DNA of 64,000 bases from Ophiobolus disseminans (lineage: Eukaryota > Ascomycota > Dothideomycetes > Pleosporales > Phaeosphaeriaceae), in the NCBI GenBank assembly GCA_010093685.1, contig MU006257.1:25659-89658 (forward strand), read 5' to 3'. Below the pieces are notes generated by a model. That model did no database searches, was not told where the DNA came from, and was given only the letters and a program-made list of their open reading frames with translations. Below, one piece after another: positions 34,591-46,591 of this stretch. Made by a program: the position numbers and the translations under genes. Position 1 is the stretch's first letter. Every line of letters begins with the position of its first letter.

Positions 34591-34970
34591 TCCTTGCTGT
34601 AAAATAGGTCTGATGCAATGATATAGGCTTACTACACGAAATTAAGTTACACTCTGATGCAAGTCGCTAATTGTGCTCAGGCTGTTTATGGCCTGATGGC
34701 CTGTGTTAGCAGCCTATCAAGGTAGTGCATGCTGAGGCGCTGACCGGGTGCTGATCGGCTTATTATAGTTTTCAAAATACCAGTTACCACCTGTTTTTGG
34801 TTAGCGCAATGGCCAGGGACACCAACTCCCATAGTAAATAGTTAGTAGAGCAATGCAGCGGCCATTAGCCACATCCACACGCTCGTGAAGCTGCCTATAT
34901 ACCCAGTATTACTTGTATATCGATTTTTCATAGTGTTAAGCTTGCCGAGCGTCTATTTAAAGCTGCCACA

Positions 34971-36684
34971 ATGCCCCTAAAGCGTGTGCGTAAGCGGAAG
35001 CAGCCTTTTGAGCAAGGCGTTAACCTAGCGTCGCAGAAGCGCCCGCGCAGACCTGTTGCCACTAAAGCTACACCTAAACGTGTCTCTCAAGCTGCTTTGC
35101 CGTCGCCGCCACCTACTAGTTGTCACAACCCGTTGTTTGTATCGTCGTCGGAGTTGGAGTTGCTAGCTAAGTCGGATGAGGAGCCTCTAGCCGCCACATA
35201 AACAGCTGCCGCAGCGCAGGCTTACAATCTTGCGGTTGGGGAGGATAAGGATCTTTTAGATGAGGTTGATCCGCTGCCAGAGATAGAGGAGGAGATAGAG
35301 GAGGAAATAGAGGAGGAGATGGGGTCGCCTACCGCGGTAGTGCTAGAGGAGCGTGCGACACCAGATTGCCTTCGACAGGCGTCGGAGGAGCTTGAGGATG
35401 AGCCTATACTGCGCGTTAGATAGAGAGCTGCGCTTGGCGATATAGAGAAGCGTCTTATACCTAAAGCTTGCGATAGCGATGAGAATATAGGGCTTTAGCG
35501 GCTGCAATGGGAGGAGCTGTAGTTGTGGGTGGATGAGGTTGTCGCAGAACAGCGGCCAAAAACAGTCAAGATCTCATCTATTTGCGCTGTTATATACCTA
35601 GGTAAACAGTCTAAACGCGAGCGATCTATAAAGCGACTGCAGCATAGGATAGAGCACGACTGGCGACGCTTTCAGCATGCTGTTATAGAGCTTAACAACC
35701 ATGCCAACGATCGTATACACGTTGACTTTGACCTTATCCTAGCCAAGGTTGTAGCAGCGCAACAAGCGCCTCCAATAGTTGTTAACGCACCTCGCCGACG
35801 GACTGCAACAGTTATTCAAGAAGATAGGTTGGCCGGCGTTATAGCAGCAGAACAAGCAGGCAGTAGGCATGCTATTGCTATACGAGATGCGTGGCATTGT
35901 ACAGATACCTTCTGCAATAATTATCCTTATTGCTGCTAGGTGTTATTAACTGCAAGGCGTTCTGTTCGCTTCGAAGATCACTATCCTGTTAATAGAAATA
36001 CTATCGCGCTGTAGGCAAAAGCAATTGCTGCAAGAATAGCTACGTTTGACGAGCCATTAGATAGCGTAAGGATGATGATATTAAGAGCAAAAGATCAGAA
36101 ACTGCATAAGAAAATGGCGCGGCAGTAGGCGGGCGGCAGCGGTGGAAGCGTTGATAAAAGTCTAAACTTTAACAAATCTGCTTGTGGCTAGCCAGCTTGC
36201 GCCGCTAAATCGACAGCTATTACAAGAACTACACTAGTAGGCAAACGCTAACAGTTTAGTTGCTGCTCTTGCGCAGGCTTCTCAGCAAGCAGCGTAGGTG
36301 CCATTTAAATGGGAGCACCTAGCTGAGATAGATGAACATTCAAACAACTTCTTTAGTTAGTGGAGCAAATTACCACCACAAAACGCAGTATAGAATTAGG
36401 AGATTATAGACAACGTTATGTGTAAGGGCGGTATGGATCTTAACGCTCTAATAGACGAGTCTAAGGCAGTAATAAAGCTCTAGATTAAGCATTTCAAGCT
36501 TCCACTAGGGCTGCTCTTTACTCTCTGTACACTTGCAAAGAGGTGGAGAAAAGACTACTAAGGACTAGGAGAACGTAACTAGAGACGTATAGAACGTTAG
36601 AAGCAAAGAGACGAGAAAATCCGAGTAAAATTCGTGGAGTTACAGTCAAGTAGCATGGCGACAGATGAATCGGAAGATGCTTGA
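34971..36684 (+). pseudogene. ORF1 of the Tc1/mariner-like element, function unknown
   Basis: Starts MPLKRVRKRKQPFEQG, a basic nuclear-localisation-like N-terminus, followed by a Glu-rich stretch (EIEEEIEEEIEEEM near 35,283-35,325) and a Lys/Arg-rich helical C-terminal part (GLGERNQRRIERQ). Stops at 35,200 and later are TAA/TAG at likely Gln or Trp codons. The last third is in another frame than the first part, with a shift or intron near 36,160. No domain recognised. About 560 codons. It may be an accessory DNA-binding protein of the transposon. Confidence 0.55.
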
Positions 36685-36776
36685 TGTTCGGTGGCCCGAG
36701 CGTTTGCCGTGATAGTGGCCCGTGCGGGCTATAGTGTTAAGGTTTTTTTGGCCTCTTAGATAGCTTGAAAGAGAGC

Positions 36777-37001
36777 TGTTAGATCGGAGGGTTAATTAGA
36801 TCGTGTAAAGATAAATAATATTAATTAGTATTAATCATAATTAATCGTTGTGTCTTGATTGTGTGTCTTGTGTGTTCTTTTAAGGGGTCTCCTCTGCTTA
36901 TCTTTAGCTTCCTTATCCTGAGTCTGCGCTAGCAGTAATCTAGCACATGATTAGGTCTGCCGTCTCTAAGCGCTCTGCTGAAAGGCTGATCACATCTGAC
37001 A
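36777..37001 (+). repeat. Solo LTR with AGAGC target duplication
   Basis: 225 bp, begins TGTTAGATCGGAGG and ends CACATCTGACA; AGAGC flanks both sides (36,772-36,776; 37,002-37,006). AT-rich interior with AATAATATTAATTAGTATT. A third LTR family in the window, distinct from Copia C and from 12,840-13,030. Confidence 0.88.
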
Positions 37002-37209
37002 AGAGCTCTATTTGGATAACTACACCCACAACGCTACTACGTCGTCGTGTATTAATAAGACTGCAGGACAAAGTACTTATATACATAAACAATCAACTCC
37101 TTGCTTTTTAGAATTTTAAAATCGCAATTGCATGTTGCGCATTGCGTTGTAGTCGCCTTTCCTACTACACCTGCATTATAGCTCCCTACTAACCCAAAAC
37201 TACGTAAAA

Positions 37210-38197
37210 TCTATTGCATCTCTGCTAGGAGATAGCCGCATCTTCTAAAGATATTTCTGCAATCTGTATCGCAGCATACCCGCTGTACTGCATAGTTAAG
37301 GAAGACTCTAAAGTCTGTGAAGAGCTCTGCCTGTCTATAGTTCCTTTTTATCTAGCTTTTTAATTGCTTGAAGGTCTTCTCAATAGGATTATAATCTAGT
37401 AAGTATAGCGGCAAATACTTAAGGATAACTCCTGCTCTTGCGCACAGCATTTGTAGTCGTTCTAATTAATGGATAGAGGCGTTATCAAGCACAATAACAG
37501 ACGCTTTCGCTAGGTAAGGATTGCACAAAGGCAACACTTGAAGCTCTACAAAGTCCTTAAGGATCTGAGTAGTAATAGAGCCTTAAAATATTGTATAGCT
37601 TATATAGCCCTCTGTTGTCAAAGCTAGCAATAGAGACTACCTCTTAGAACGCCTGAAGCTATACGATAACTCCACCGGCCGTCTAATAGGTGACTAGCTA
37701 TACTTTCTGTCGCTAGTACGCTCATTGCAAGCGCTCTCATCTAGTGCAACGATTTGCTCCGCTGTATATAGTGTAGCCGTTCGAGACAGGTAAAGGCGGC
37801 GGAGAGCTGCGCTCTATTCTTTTGCGCGCTTCAAAGCTACTTTGCGAGACTATCGCATGCGGTCAAGCTCTTAGTATACAGTCGAAATAGTAACGCGCAA
37901 GTCGTACTTATCGTACTAGAAGTCCCTTATCTCCTCTATGTAAGCGCTTAGGTTGCCCTCAAGAAATGCCTTCAAGCCATCGTGCTCCGCTTGCCGCAGC
38001 GTCGCTGGCCGCCTAAGTCGAACACAGCGCGGCGGGTAAGGTACACCCTAGTACTCTAGGCTTATCCTGATCTTCGAAATTGTAGGACGACTAACTCCAG
38101 TAGCTCTGTGGATGGCCCTGTCGCGATTGCGAGCAGCAATTCTATCAAGAACAGCTTGCAGAACAATAGGCTGCAAGCGGTAGCTGGTGCTGGGCAT
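37210..38197 (-). pseudogene. Tc1/mariner (DDE_3) transposase, RIP-damaged
   Basis: From the ATG at 38,197 (MPSTSYRLQPIVLQAVLDRI) the frame shows an HTH region (ATGVSRPTISKIR), then the DDE_3 core: first Asp in IVALDESACNERTS, second in VIVLDNASIH, and the acidic third in PLYLLDYNPIEKTFKQLK. Several TAG/TAA stops lie at likely Trp/Gln positions. Final residues include CCDTDCRNIFRRCGY. About 330 codons, normal for the family. Dead. Confidence 0.85.
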
Positions 38198-38404
38198 CGC
38201 GCGTGGGATCGGACAAGGAAAATTGCAACACCAAGGGCTAGGTCAGTATAGGTGCTTGCTGCAATATTTGAAGCTTCAAGGACGTTATGGAGGGCAGAAA
38301 GCGCGGCTGCATTGCTATACTAGCTGTTTACTATGAGAGTTGATGTTCGTGCGCTAACCGAAAACAGGTGGTAACTGGTATTTCGAAAACAACCCGTAGC
38401 CTAA

Positions 38405-38859
38405 AGCGCTTTTCGCTGTGCGACCACGCTCGCACCGCACCCTGCAGGCGACACAGTCTGCCTTCCGGTGAAGAAAGAACAGCTACACCTCACCAGTACT
38501 CTCTGCTCTATTCGTGTGGCATGTTGAAAGCAAGAAGAAGTCACCTGCAATGATATTTCACATTTTCAATTTACCTCTAACTTTAAGTTTAAAGTGCGCA
38601 GCTGTCTATTCCTAGGAACAAACGTATCTTGTGGTGGCTGAAGGCTGTTAATGGAGTGCCCACTAACGCATTGCGAACCCAGCAGACTAAGAGCATTACA
38701 TACACGATACGCTAGGACGGCAGGGCAATGCCAATTCTTAACATCCGACGCAAATAAGCAGAGAGTGCTGGTAAGGTGTGGCTGCTTTTTCTTCACCCGA
38801 AGGCAGACTGTGTCGCCTGCAGGGTGCCGTGCAAGCGTGGTCGCATGGCAAGAAGCGCT
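38405..38859. mobile_element. 455-bp MITE with long inverted repeats
   Basis: Both ends are AGCGCT. The terminal 130-140 bp of each side pair imperfectly: GACCACGCTCGCACC / GCAAGCGTGGTC, CACCCTGCAGGCGACACAG in both, TACTCTCTGCT / AGCAGAGAGTGCT. The interior is short and non-coding; no clear target duplication. It lies 14 bp from the right end of the Tc1/mariner-like element. Confidence 0.72.
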
Positions 38860-39052
38860 GGGGGCTGAGCTAGTTAGTACAGCCTAGCGTGCACTGCCTC
38901 CACAGGCTGCAATTAAAAGCTATTAGTGGCCGTCACAGGCTCTCATAGCCCTCAACTACTTCTATTATCTCTTAACCCGCCACGGCAAATACTCTCTAGC
39001 CCCAACCTGTTTGCGGTGTCTGCTTTTCCGTAGAAGCATCACTGTAGCAGTC

Positions 39053-39268
39053 ATGCGACTTCTTCACTTTGACCTGTCTGGCAGACTTGTTCTAACAGAC
39101 TTTGGCAGTTATAGCATCCCACTATATGCTATCCTTTCGCACAGATGGGGAAACCCTAATTCAGAGGTTCTCTTTGGAGACATTGAAAGCAACGCCTATC
39201 ACAAAAAAGACGGCTATCAAAAGATCGAGTTCTGCGCCAAACAGGCGGCCCAGGATCAGCTACAGTAA
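39053..39268 (+). pseudogene. HET-domain gene, 5' fragment only
   Basis: Begins MRLLHFDLSGRLVLTDF and continues IPLYAILSHRWG...EVLFGDI, GYQKIEFCAKQAAQD: the start of a HET (heterokaryon incompatibility) domain, normally followed by the YxWVDTCCID motif. That motif is absent. The coding part stops at a GTAAGT donor-like site (39,267), where the next HET intron normally sits, and sequence then turns into a phosphate symporter. About 70 residues remain of a protein usually over 500. Confidence 0.75.
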
Positions 39269-39269
39269 G

Positions 39270-39873
39270 TTGCTTCAGCTATGATGATGTCCATCGCTCA
39301 CGGTTCCAACGATGGTAAGCGATAGGCATACGTACCTCATTCTCTGAGAAAACAGGCTCTGACGATGACCCTACAGTTGCGAACGCTGTTGGCCCCTGGG
39401 TTGCCAGCTACAACACTTATACCAGCGGTAAGGTCACGTCGAAGGCCGACACACCTATCTGGATTCTTGTCATTGCTAGTCTATTGCTTAACCTAGGCTT
39501 CTGGAGTAAGTCTCAGCCTCGAGAACTCATATTACACCGTCGCTTAATACTGATTCTACCCCTAGTTTACGGTTTCAACGTCATGCGCTCGCTCGGCAAT
39601 AAAATTACTCAAGTTTCGCCTACACGCGGTTTTGCCATGGAACTCGGAGCTGCTATCACAGTCCTGCTTGCTAGTCGTCTCGGCCTTCCTGTCAGCACGA
39701 CCCAGTGTCTTACCGGCGCAACTGTTGGCGTCGCACTGTGCAACTTGGACGTTCGTGCTGTCAACTAGAGGCAGATTGGATTCATCTTCTCGTCCTGGAT
39801 TATCACTCTCCCAAGCGCCGGTCTGATATCTGGGTTGTTGATGGCTATGGCGTTGAACACGCCTCATTTCTAG
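39270..39873 (+). pseudogene. Na+/phosphate symporter (PHO-4/Pho89 type), 3' fragment
   Basis: Exon pieces 39,270-39,314, 39,356-39,505 and 39,566-39,873 with plausible introns. Reads SAMMMSIAHGSND, VANAVGPWVASY, then a hydrophobic helix (PIWILVIASLLLNLGFW), NVMRSLGNKIT, PTRGFAMELGAA, GLPVSTTQCLTGATVGVALC and the C-terminal helices SSWIITLPSAGLISG. These are the conserved C-terminal signature of Pit/PHO-4 family Na+/Pi transporters. An in-frame TAG at 39,766-39,768 replaces a Trp. Everything upstream is missing, replaced by the HET fragment. Confidence 0.82.
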
Positions 39874-40547
39874 ACTGCTGCTCGTGAGATTGGTCGAGGA
39901 CGTCAAACTCGCGGGCATAGTGGGAGTTCAGCTGCGGGATTATAGCAGGCAGTCTATTCATACTTTCAATGATCTGTAGCTTGTTATGTTTTTCCGGCTG
40001 CTTGAACACGTTAGTGAATAAGGATGGATGGATACATGATATTGTGCATAATCTACGTCTGACTTTGAAAGCCACAACGTCATCCCTTGGCTTGCAAATC
40101 TTGGTTGCGAATTGAAGATAAATACCTTCATATTATTGTACATGATCTATGTCCATATCAAGACACTATTCAAGGCCATCATCCCTCAACTTTCCCTAAC
40201 GAGATTTACAAGTGGATAATTAAATGACAGACAACGAGTGGATGGCACAAAAAAAAGTGTCTCGCGACGTGAATAACATGCGGATAGAGGTGACTACAAG
40301 TAAAGGACGATGCATGCGTTGAAACGCTATCCCCTCTCAACTCCCGAACACAAGCTCGATAAAGCACATCTATCCGCTCCTCTTAGTCTAACTTTCGCTA
40401 TCGGCAAGCTCAGCTACACTCCACTCACGCGTCTAATACAGCCCTTGACGGAAGCTGCAAACCTAAATTCACCTTGCGCAAGACGTTTCGTCCTCCACTT
40501 TCGACTAAAATCTCCGGCCCCTCTATCAGTCTGGTACGGACGTTGGA
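39874..40547. other. Intergenic, no assigned gene
   Basis: 674 bp between the symporter remnant and the antiporter stop codon. No repeat or gene recognised. Confidence 0.5.
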
Positions 40548-42551
40548 CTAAATCTTGTCGACGATGCCGGGCATCTGCGCATGCGTCGTCAGTGTCTCAA
40601 GACTTTCATTAGAACGCCAGCGATACAATTCCGGCCCACCTCTTGAGATGGGGCGCGAAAAGCGGTTGTGCACCATGATAGAGTTGCGCTTTGGATTGGC
40701 GTACGCGTTGATGGGCAGGGCATCGTTGTCAGATAGAAGACGAATTTCGGCAGGTTCCTCCTCGATGATGGGCTGCACGCCTTTCCAGCGGTAGAAGGCA
40801 TCTAGGGCAGGGATAGATAGGCCGTGCCAGACGATCGAGAACAGTACAAGCCAGTAGACTACGGGTATCATGGCGCGGGTTAGGTTGTCTTCTTCTTCCG
40901 TTTTGGCTTCGCCAGGTTTTGGGAACAGGTGGCGGGTGTGCTCGACGTAAAATACCGCGCCAATGCCTATGTATCATTAGCAACTTGAGCTTCATGAGCT
41001 AAATACGGCATGGACATACCGATAGGCCCGAAGTAGCCCATGAAGAGCGCCTCCTTCCAATCCTTGACACAGCGCGGCATCAGCCGATATGTCATGAAGA
41101 TGGCTGGGATTCGACGGAACACCAGGATGAGGAAGCCAAGGATGAATAGTCTGCCGATCGTGATGCCAGTAACGTCTGGCATATGAAAATCTCTCCAAGG
41201 GAAGATTGTTCCGATGTACATGAAGCCGCCGAAGTTGAGAAGGACGTCCAAACAGCTGTTGACTTCATCGTGTCGCTTATCCGCCTCTTCCAAGTACATG
41301 CCATTCCAGTTAAGGGCGTTTCCAGCAACGAAGCAGGCGAGTAGGTCGTCAGTACCGAGCGCCCCGCAAACACCGATGGTGAAGAGCTGTGAATACTGCA
41401 TCAGCAGTGGAGTCTTGAAAAGCTCGAGATCGGAACGCAACTTACACCTACAGCCGCCGGCCAGAGCAGGAAGCTCTCCGAATCGATCCACCTCCGCTTC
41501 AACCCGTACTTTATGGCGAACATGCTGCCGTAACCAATTACGGCGCCGATGACGACGGACATGATGATGATGTAGAGCCATCCTTCGACGATCCACTGCT
41601 CCATGGCCTTTGGTATGCCACCTCCGAGACGTCCGATGCCTTCTTCCTCACTTCGCCTAAGAAGATGGGCCGTGCTCTCGATAGCTGCTGATACACCCTC
41701 CTTGAACTTGACATCCTCCAGTCCTGCGTGGCGGATGAAGTACGTTGCCAGTCTGTTAGGTGTTACGTTAGGTTAACGACATAACCAGCCACCATTATCG
41801 TGCCTATGACTTACAGAAGGAACGGGAATCCGAAACCATCATTGGCACCAGCTTCAGAAGATATAAGCTCACGTAAGGCCCGAGACACGAACTTGTCGGA
41901 AAAGGGCCCCTTGGCCACCGCCTGTGAGAGGATAGGATCGGTGCAAGTGACGCACGACCCGATGACAAGTGCGGTGAGAAGGGTCATTTTAGGGATCGTG
42001 ATGTAGATGCATAAACTGGTGAAGAGCCACATGATCGTCATCACGGGGAGCAGGCATATGGCCATCTCCTTCCAATTGGCTTGTTGGTATTTCGCTGGAA
42101 GCTGGAATCCCGCGATCACTAGTTGCACGCCAATCACGATACGGCACATGCCCTAATAAGAATTAGCCAGGACAATGCCGCGCAGACGCGGAATGCTATT
42201 CGAAGATGACTCACGAGGGTAATGGCCTCTTGCTGCCCTTCAACACCTAAGCCCCATCGTTCTGCATCCAGGAACTTAGCTGCCAACGGTCCGAGTATGA
42301 TACCAAGGAGGACTGCAGGTACTAATTTAACATTAACATGGCTATTCCATTCAAGCTCAAAAGGGTTCAAAGACCTACACGCTTCGCCTAAGTACCAAAC
42401 CTGCTTTATCTTGACTGAAAAGAAACCATAGCTAATGACAAAGGCGCCTACTCATGTTAGCGTGCACGTAGAGGTCGCTCTTCATATTCCGTTTGAACGC
42501 ACCTAAGACGGCAATGACAATATTGAGCTCGCTGAGATCGAGAGTCGGCAT
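40548..42551 (-). CDS. Plasma-membrane Na+/H+ antiporter (NHA1/SOD2 type)
   Basis: Seven exons: 42,551-42,503, 42,447-42,379, 42,321-42,215, 42,152-41,815, 41,752-41,446, 41,395-41,020 and 40,966-40,548; all six introns are 50-62 bp, GT-AG and in phase; 554 residues. The N-terminus MPTLDLSELNIVIAVLGAF, then KQVWYLGEALPAVLLG, fits fungal CPA1 antiporters. GSCVTCTDPILSQAV contains the conserved Asp-Pro, and the next motif ELISSEAGANDGFGFPF the conserved ND pair of the ion-binding core. Several TM helices follow (EGWLYIIIMSVVIGAVIG, LFTIGVCGALGTDDLLACF). The C-terminal cytoplasmic tail is about 110 residues, short beside S. cerevisiae Nha1. It exports Na+ or K+ against H+. It is the only intact gene of the 38.9-47 kb island and shows no RIP. 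Confidence 0.93.
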
Positions 42552-45332
42552 TGTTGCGCATCTAACTCAAAGTCCCCGTGACTGGAGCAGGAAAACGGGA
42601 AGACCGGATCGAAAATTGGTCCAAGGTTGAATGTCTATTGTGGAAAGGAATGATGAAAAGGACGCAAGGATGCAATGAAGAGATCGCCGCGCAAGTCGTG
42701 AATTCTAGCCCAACCGAGTCACAACTCCAAAGAGCCTAATCGATAAAGCAAAGGTAGAAGGGGAAAGAAATGAAGAGTATGGCCCAAGAACGAAAGGAAA
42801 GGAATGAAGTGCCAGACTTCTAAGATCGATCCCACTAAGCTGCTCCGTCACGGCGGTGCGGTATTTTAATATGGCTGAAGCGCTCGATATCCTTGGAAGC
42901 AATCATCGTTCAATACTCTGAAACGGTATTGGTGGGTCCTCCTTGTGCCAGAAACTGGTCTTTGCTCTATGGTTTCGTAGCCCGCGGCTTTCAGCCTTAA
43001 GATTCGAGGCGGGAAGTGACGCGCTCACTTGAAGACTAGTCCTCCCACCTTGCGTATGCTTGTGGATGAAGAAGAGTGAGTAATGTCTCATATTTGGGAC
43101 ATTTGACGCGCACAATGTCGTTTCACGGTAGCTTGGCTCGAGGATCATCATGCTTGTTGTGTCTCAGGAACCAGCTGTAAATTGGCTATGAGACGGGCAG
43201 GCTTAGCCGCCAAGGTCACGCAGTGCCCGTAGTGGATAGAGATAGAAACGCAGTATGTACCGCGGCTCTCTGTCTCTTGTTACCTTGTAAATAAGTATTT
43301 GCCCATAACCCCTGAATATGTTGGTTGCTATCTGGACCTGTCATACTCAGCCTTGGAAAGTACGCAACCTGAGCCTTCTTGTCGCCAATGTTGTTGAGCT
43401 GGAGCCATCAGTGAGTTAAAAGTGTATTCCTCAGTCGAAGAACTAATATTCTCTCAAATTTGTGACTCCATATTTGTACTGATCAATATTGACCGCGGAG
43501 AGCGCGATTGCAGGTGGTGTCCGTGAATGCTGCAGTTCATGATTGTAACGATAACGGTGGCCGTCATGAAGCACTTTTGCCTGCAACCAAGAACCCCTTT
43601 CCCGCTTGGCCTCTCGGCAAAGTGCCGCTCCATCCGTGAAACCTTGGCAAATGGCAAACCCGTTTCCTTCCCAATCCCATCTCCAGCATGAATTTGGGCT
43701 TAAACAACTGCGCTTGCAAGATCTAATCGCTCCATCGGATCATGGGAACGTCAAAGAGAAGTTACACATCTGTTGTTGCGTCCATAGATGGCAATTCCCC
43801 ACCAGGATCGTTGGGAGGCATCCACAAGTCGCTGTGACCGTGACGAAACAGACAACAATTAATCAATGTGACCTAGACCCAAGCAGAGCGAAGAAAGGAA
43901 TGCCGCTCTTTCTTTCCCTAAGACAACATTGGTAAGACTAACGTCCATCCCTGCGTAACGGAAACCCCGCCGTGGCGGAACGCCGGCAGCACTCTCTATC
44001 ACAACAACACCAAAAACAATCACACGGTTGAGATAAGGTTTTAGAAATAGGTTCGGATTACCGTGCAATACGGCAATTTATTATGAGCGTCGCGCGCCCG
44101 CCTCGCTTTGGCTGGCAGTAGGTGCGTCGAAAGCTCATGCATCTTAGCGAAAGTCCGTCAGCTTACAGCTCGTTATATCATCATCCTTTCTGAGTACTGC
44201 ACCTGAGCTCTAGAAGTTGCTGTGCTTCTGCGGCAACTCTAAGTCCGCCTGCTGGAAGTGCCAGAAAGGGAGAACCCGTACACCTAGCTTAAAGTAGCTT
44301 AGCTGTAACCAATGACCGCTGACACTAGATCTGTGGCTGTGTGGCGGTGTAGCGCCCCATGACAACCGAAAACCGTCTCAGATTAGGAGCAGGGCAGCCC
44401 TGGCGTGTAGCTCGCGTCAACGAACGCACCCAACATCGAAACCGTAATTAGCTTCTAATGCAGCTATCGTGCAACATCGAGATGCAGGTGTATCTGCACG
44501 ACAATAACTAAGGCGAAATCTTGCATGTCATAGACATAAACTGTCGCGCCGCCCTCCTGCTCCGCAGACCCGCCCTTGGTCCCGTCCGACCCACCAACGT
44601 CCTTCTCGAGCACATCGCCAACGCTACATACACGCATGTACAGAATAACAAGGTCCGAGTCTATGCTTCAGCAAGTGGAGCGAGTGTTATTAGAAGAACG
44701 CTGTCGTTGCAAACGCGTACAAAGACGGAAAGGGTCTACATGTCCTTGGGATACAGCTGTCGTACGGTCATACAGCTTCGCATGAGCACTGCAATCATTA
44801 GGGCGGAGGAAAGGCACTGCAGTTTGATCTCTAAGGGCGTTAAAGGAGTTCAGATCGTCGATGCTCATGAGCGCTAGGTCGGGCAGAGCAGAGATCTGAT
44901 GGTAGCTATGCTTGGTAAGGTGTTAACTTACGCTATCTAAGGATAATGACCCTTCTGTCGCTTCACAATGCCGTCCAGTGCGGACGTTCGTGGCAACCTA
45001 ATGGCCAGGGTGGGCCGGCCGTCCTTCTTGCGACGGCAATCCCAGATTACATGGTAGAAGTTGTTCAAGTAGAAATGCCGGTACCCCACTGTCGGTAAGT
45101 GTTAAGGACGCATGATCAACACAGGCACGTGATCAACAATGGTATAGAAAGACATATCTATTGATCTTCGCGGCTAAAGTAGTCATTATACAGCTTAACA
45201 TTGCAGCATAGCGCTGTGTCGGAATCACAGGCGGATGAAACGTCGCACCAACTCATGACGTCGCCGGCAAATGTTTCAACGCCTCAGAAGAACCGCTTCG
45301 CAAGTGCCTGTCGCGCTTGTTGCGCTAGAAGA
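42552..45332. other. 2.8-kb intergenic region without supported genes
   Basis: Mixed composition, no RIP signature, only short ORFs. 44,944-45,095 holds a protein-like stretch (LHNAVQCGRSWQPNGQGG, then AIPDYMVEVVQVEMPVPHC) ending at a GTAAGT-like donor; it may be an exon of a small protein, but no partner exon was found. Includes the upstream region of the antiporter. Confidence 0.45.
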
Positions 45333-45945
45333 TCATGACTTTTGGGCTTCGTTAACCGGGAGAAGTATCGCCCCATCCTCTCCGTCGTTACTGATCGTGT
45401 ACGATTTCCATCCAGCTTTAGGCAAATCAATATCACCTTCACTAGATAGAAATTTCATAAACATGCCATGAGTGACAACTACAATGTCTCTCTTCTCGTT
45501 GCCATGTAAGGCCACATTTAAATGCTTGAGCTTCTCCCTCATCCTTCCCGCCCTGAGTGTAACAGAATCGTCATCTGCTGCGTATTGCCGTGCTTTAGCC
45601 TGCCAACCCTCACTCAATTCCTCCAGAGCCAAGTTCGGGAAATCTTTCTCTAATACATGGCGCTCTGAGCCAGTGTCGCAAGGCAACCCGCTTCGCTCTT
45701 GCAGGTCAGGCTCTAAAGTGAGCTCAATCCCATTTTCAACACCAAACTCTGAGGATAGGTCGAAGCATCGTTTCTCAAGCTCATGGGGAAACCCTGCGAG
45801 GGAGGTTTGGATAGCGCGTCGAAGCAGAGAGCTGAGAAGCTTGGGCGTAACCGAGAGTGGTCAAAGGCGGGTCAAGTTGAGACATGTCTTTTGAGACGTT
45901 ATGTTCCGATTCACCGTGGCGGACGAGATATATTGTTGATGCCAT
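45333..45945 (-). pseudogene. Histidine-phosphatase (phosphoglycerate-mutase-like) gene, deleted and frameshifted
   Basis: From ATG 45,945: MASTIYLVRHGESEHNVS has the RHG phosphohistidine motif and the frame runs to GYAQASQL. Then a piece that normally carries the ASPLRRTxQT region is partly missing; only RRAIQTSLAGFPHELEK remains, in another frame. The last part (45,686-45,333) is open: ALHGNEKRDIVVVTHGMFMKF holds the second catalytic His. An internal deletion with frame change is the simplest reading. Small fungal proteins of this kind are about 230-290 residues. Confidence 0.75.
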
Positions 45946-46591
45946 AATGCATAATGATTATGGACATTCAGAACAATGGGCATAAGCTGTTTATTTGAAT
46001 GAAAGCGGAACCAAGGAATAGTGCAATTAATGCCAAGGATCACGACTGCAGCCTTTGATCACTGCCTCGTGCTCCTGGAACGTTCTTGCTGCATCGACAA
46101 GTCTACTAGCTATGAGCTTAGTATAGCTATCGGCACATTACGCTACCTCGAGATTTGCAGATCCTCTCCTTGCCCTAGCCACGTCTACTAGCAAACCCCG
46201 GAGGGACGAAGCCTCAAGAACACGTGTTATCTGATTCAGACACAAAAATTTTGCATTCCAACATCATCCGTGTGCACTTAGATTGCTGGCGTCGCGAGCG
46301 TTGCAGCAAGCTCTTCGGTGCGCGATTTTTTGACCTTCGGCTACGTAATGGATTAATTGGTGGGATTGCTCAGGTGGGAGCCAAGCAAGTACGAAGTGTT
46401 GCGCCTCGCGACGATCCAATCATAAATCCCTCAAGCTACGCATTCACTTTCTCGGTTCGCTACGTTCTTTATTTCTCAACGCGCATATCCTCTCAACCAC
46501 GCTCAGTGTCATCTGTCTACTCGCGCAGTCAGAGAGACATCATTGTGCTGCTGCGTACAAATCGGAGACTTTTTTTTTATACGCGAGCAGC
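45946..46591. other. Intergenic, no assigned gene
   Basis: About 650 bp upstream of the Trk fragment. A 129-codon plus-strand ORF at 46,224-46,610 has no recognisable domain and overlaps the Trk start, so it was not called. Confidence 0.5.

Larger units (their letters stand above)
34768..38390. mobile_element. Two-gene Tc1/mariner-like element
   Basis: Ends are inverted repeats of about 40 bp: GTTTTCAAAATACCAG..., ACCACCTGTTTTTGG and GGTTAGCGCA at 34,768-34,808; complement at 38,350-38,390. A TA precedes the left end, but the right flank is AA, so the target duplication is not clean. Inside are an ORF1 on the plus strand (34,971-36,684) and a DDE_3 transposase on the minus strand (38,197-37,210), pointing at each other, plus a solo LTR (36,777-37,001) between them. 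At 3.6 kb it is about twice the usual size for this superfamily. Confidence 0.72.

Noticed and set aside
44944..45095. Possible exon of a small secreted protein
   Set aside because: Reads well as protein but has no start exon, signal peptide or second exon I could place.
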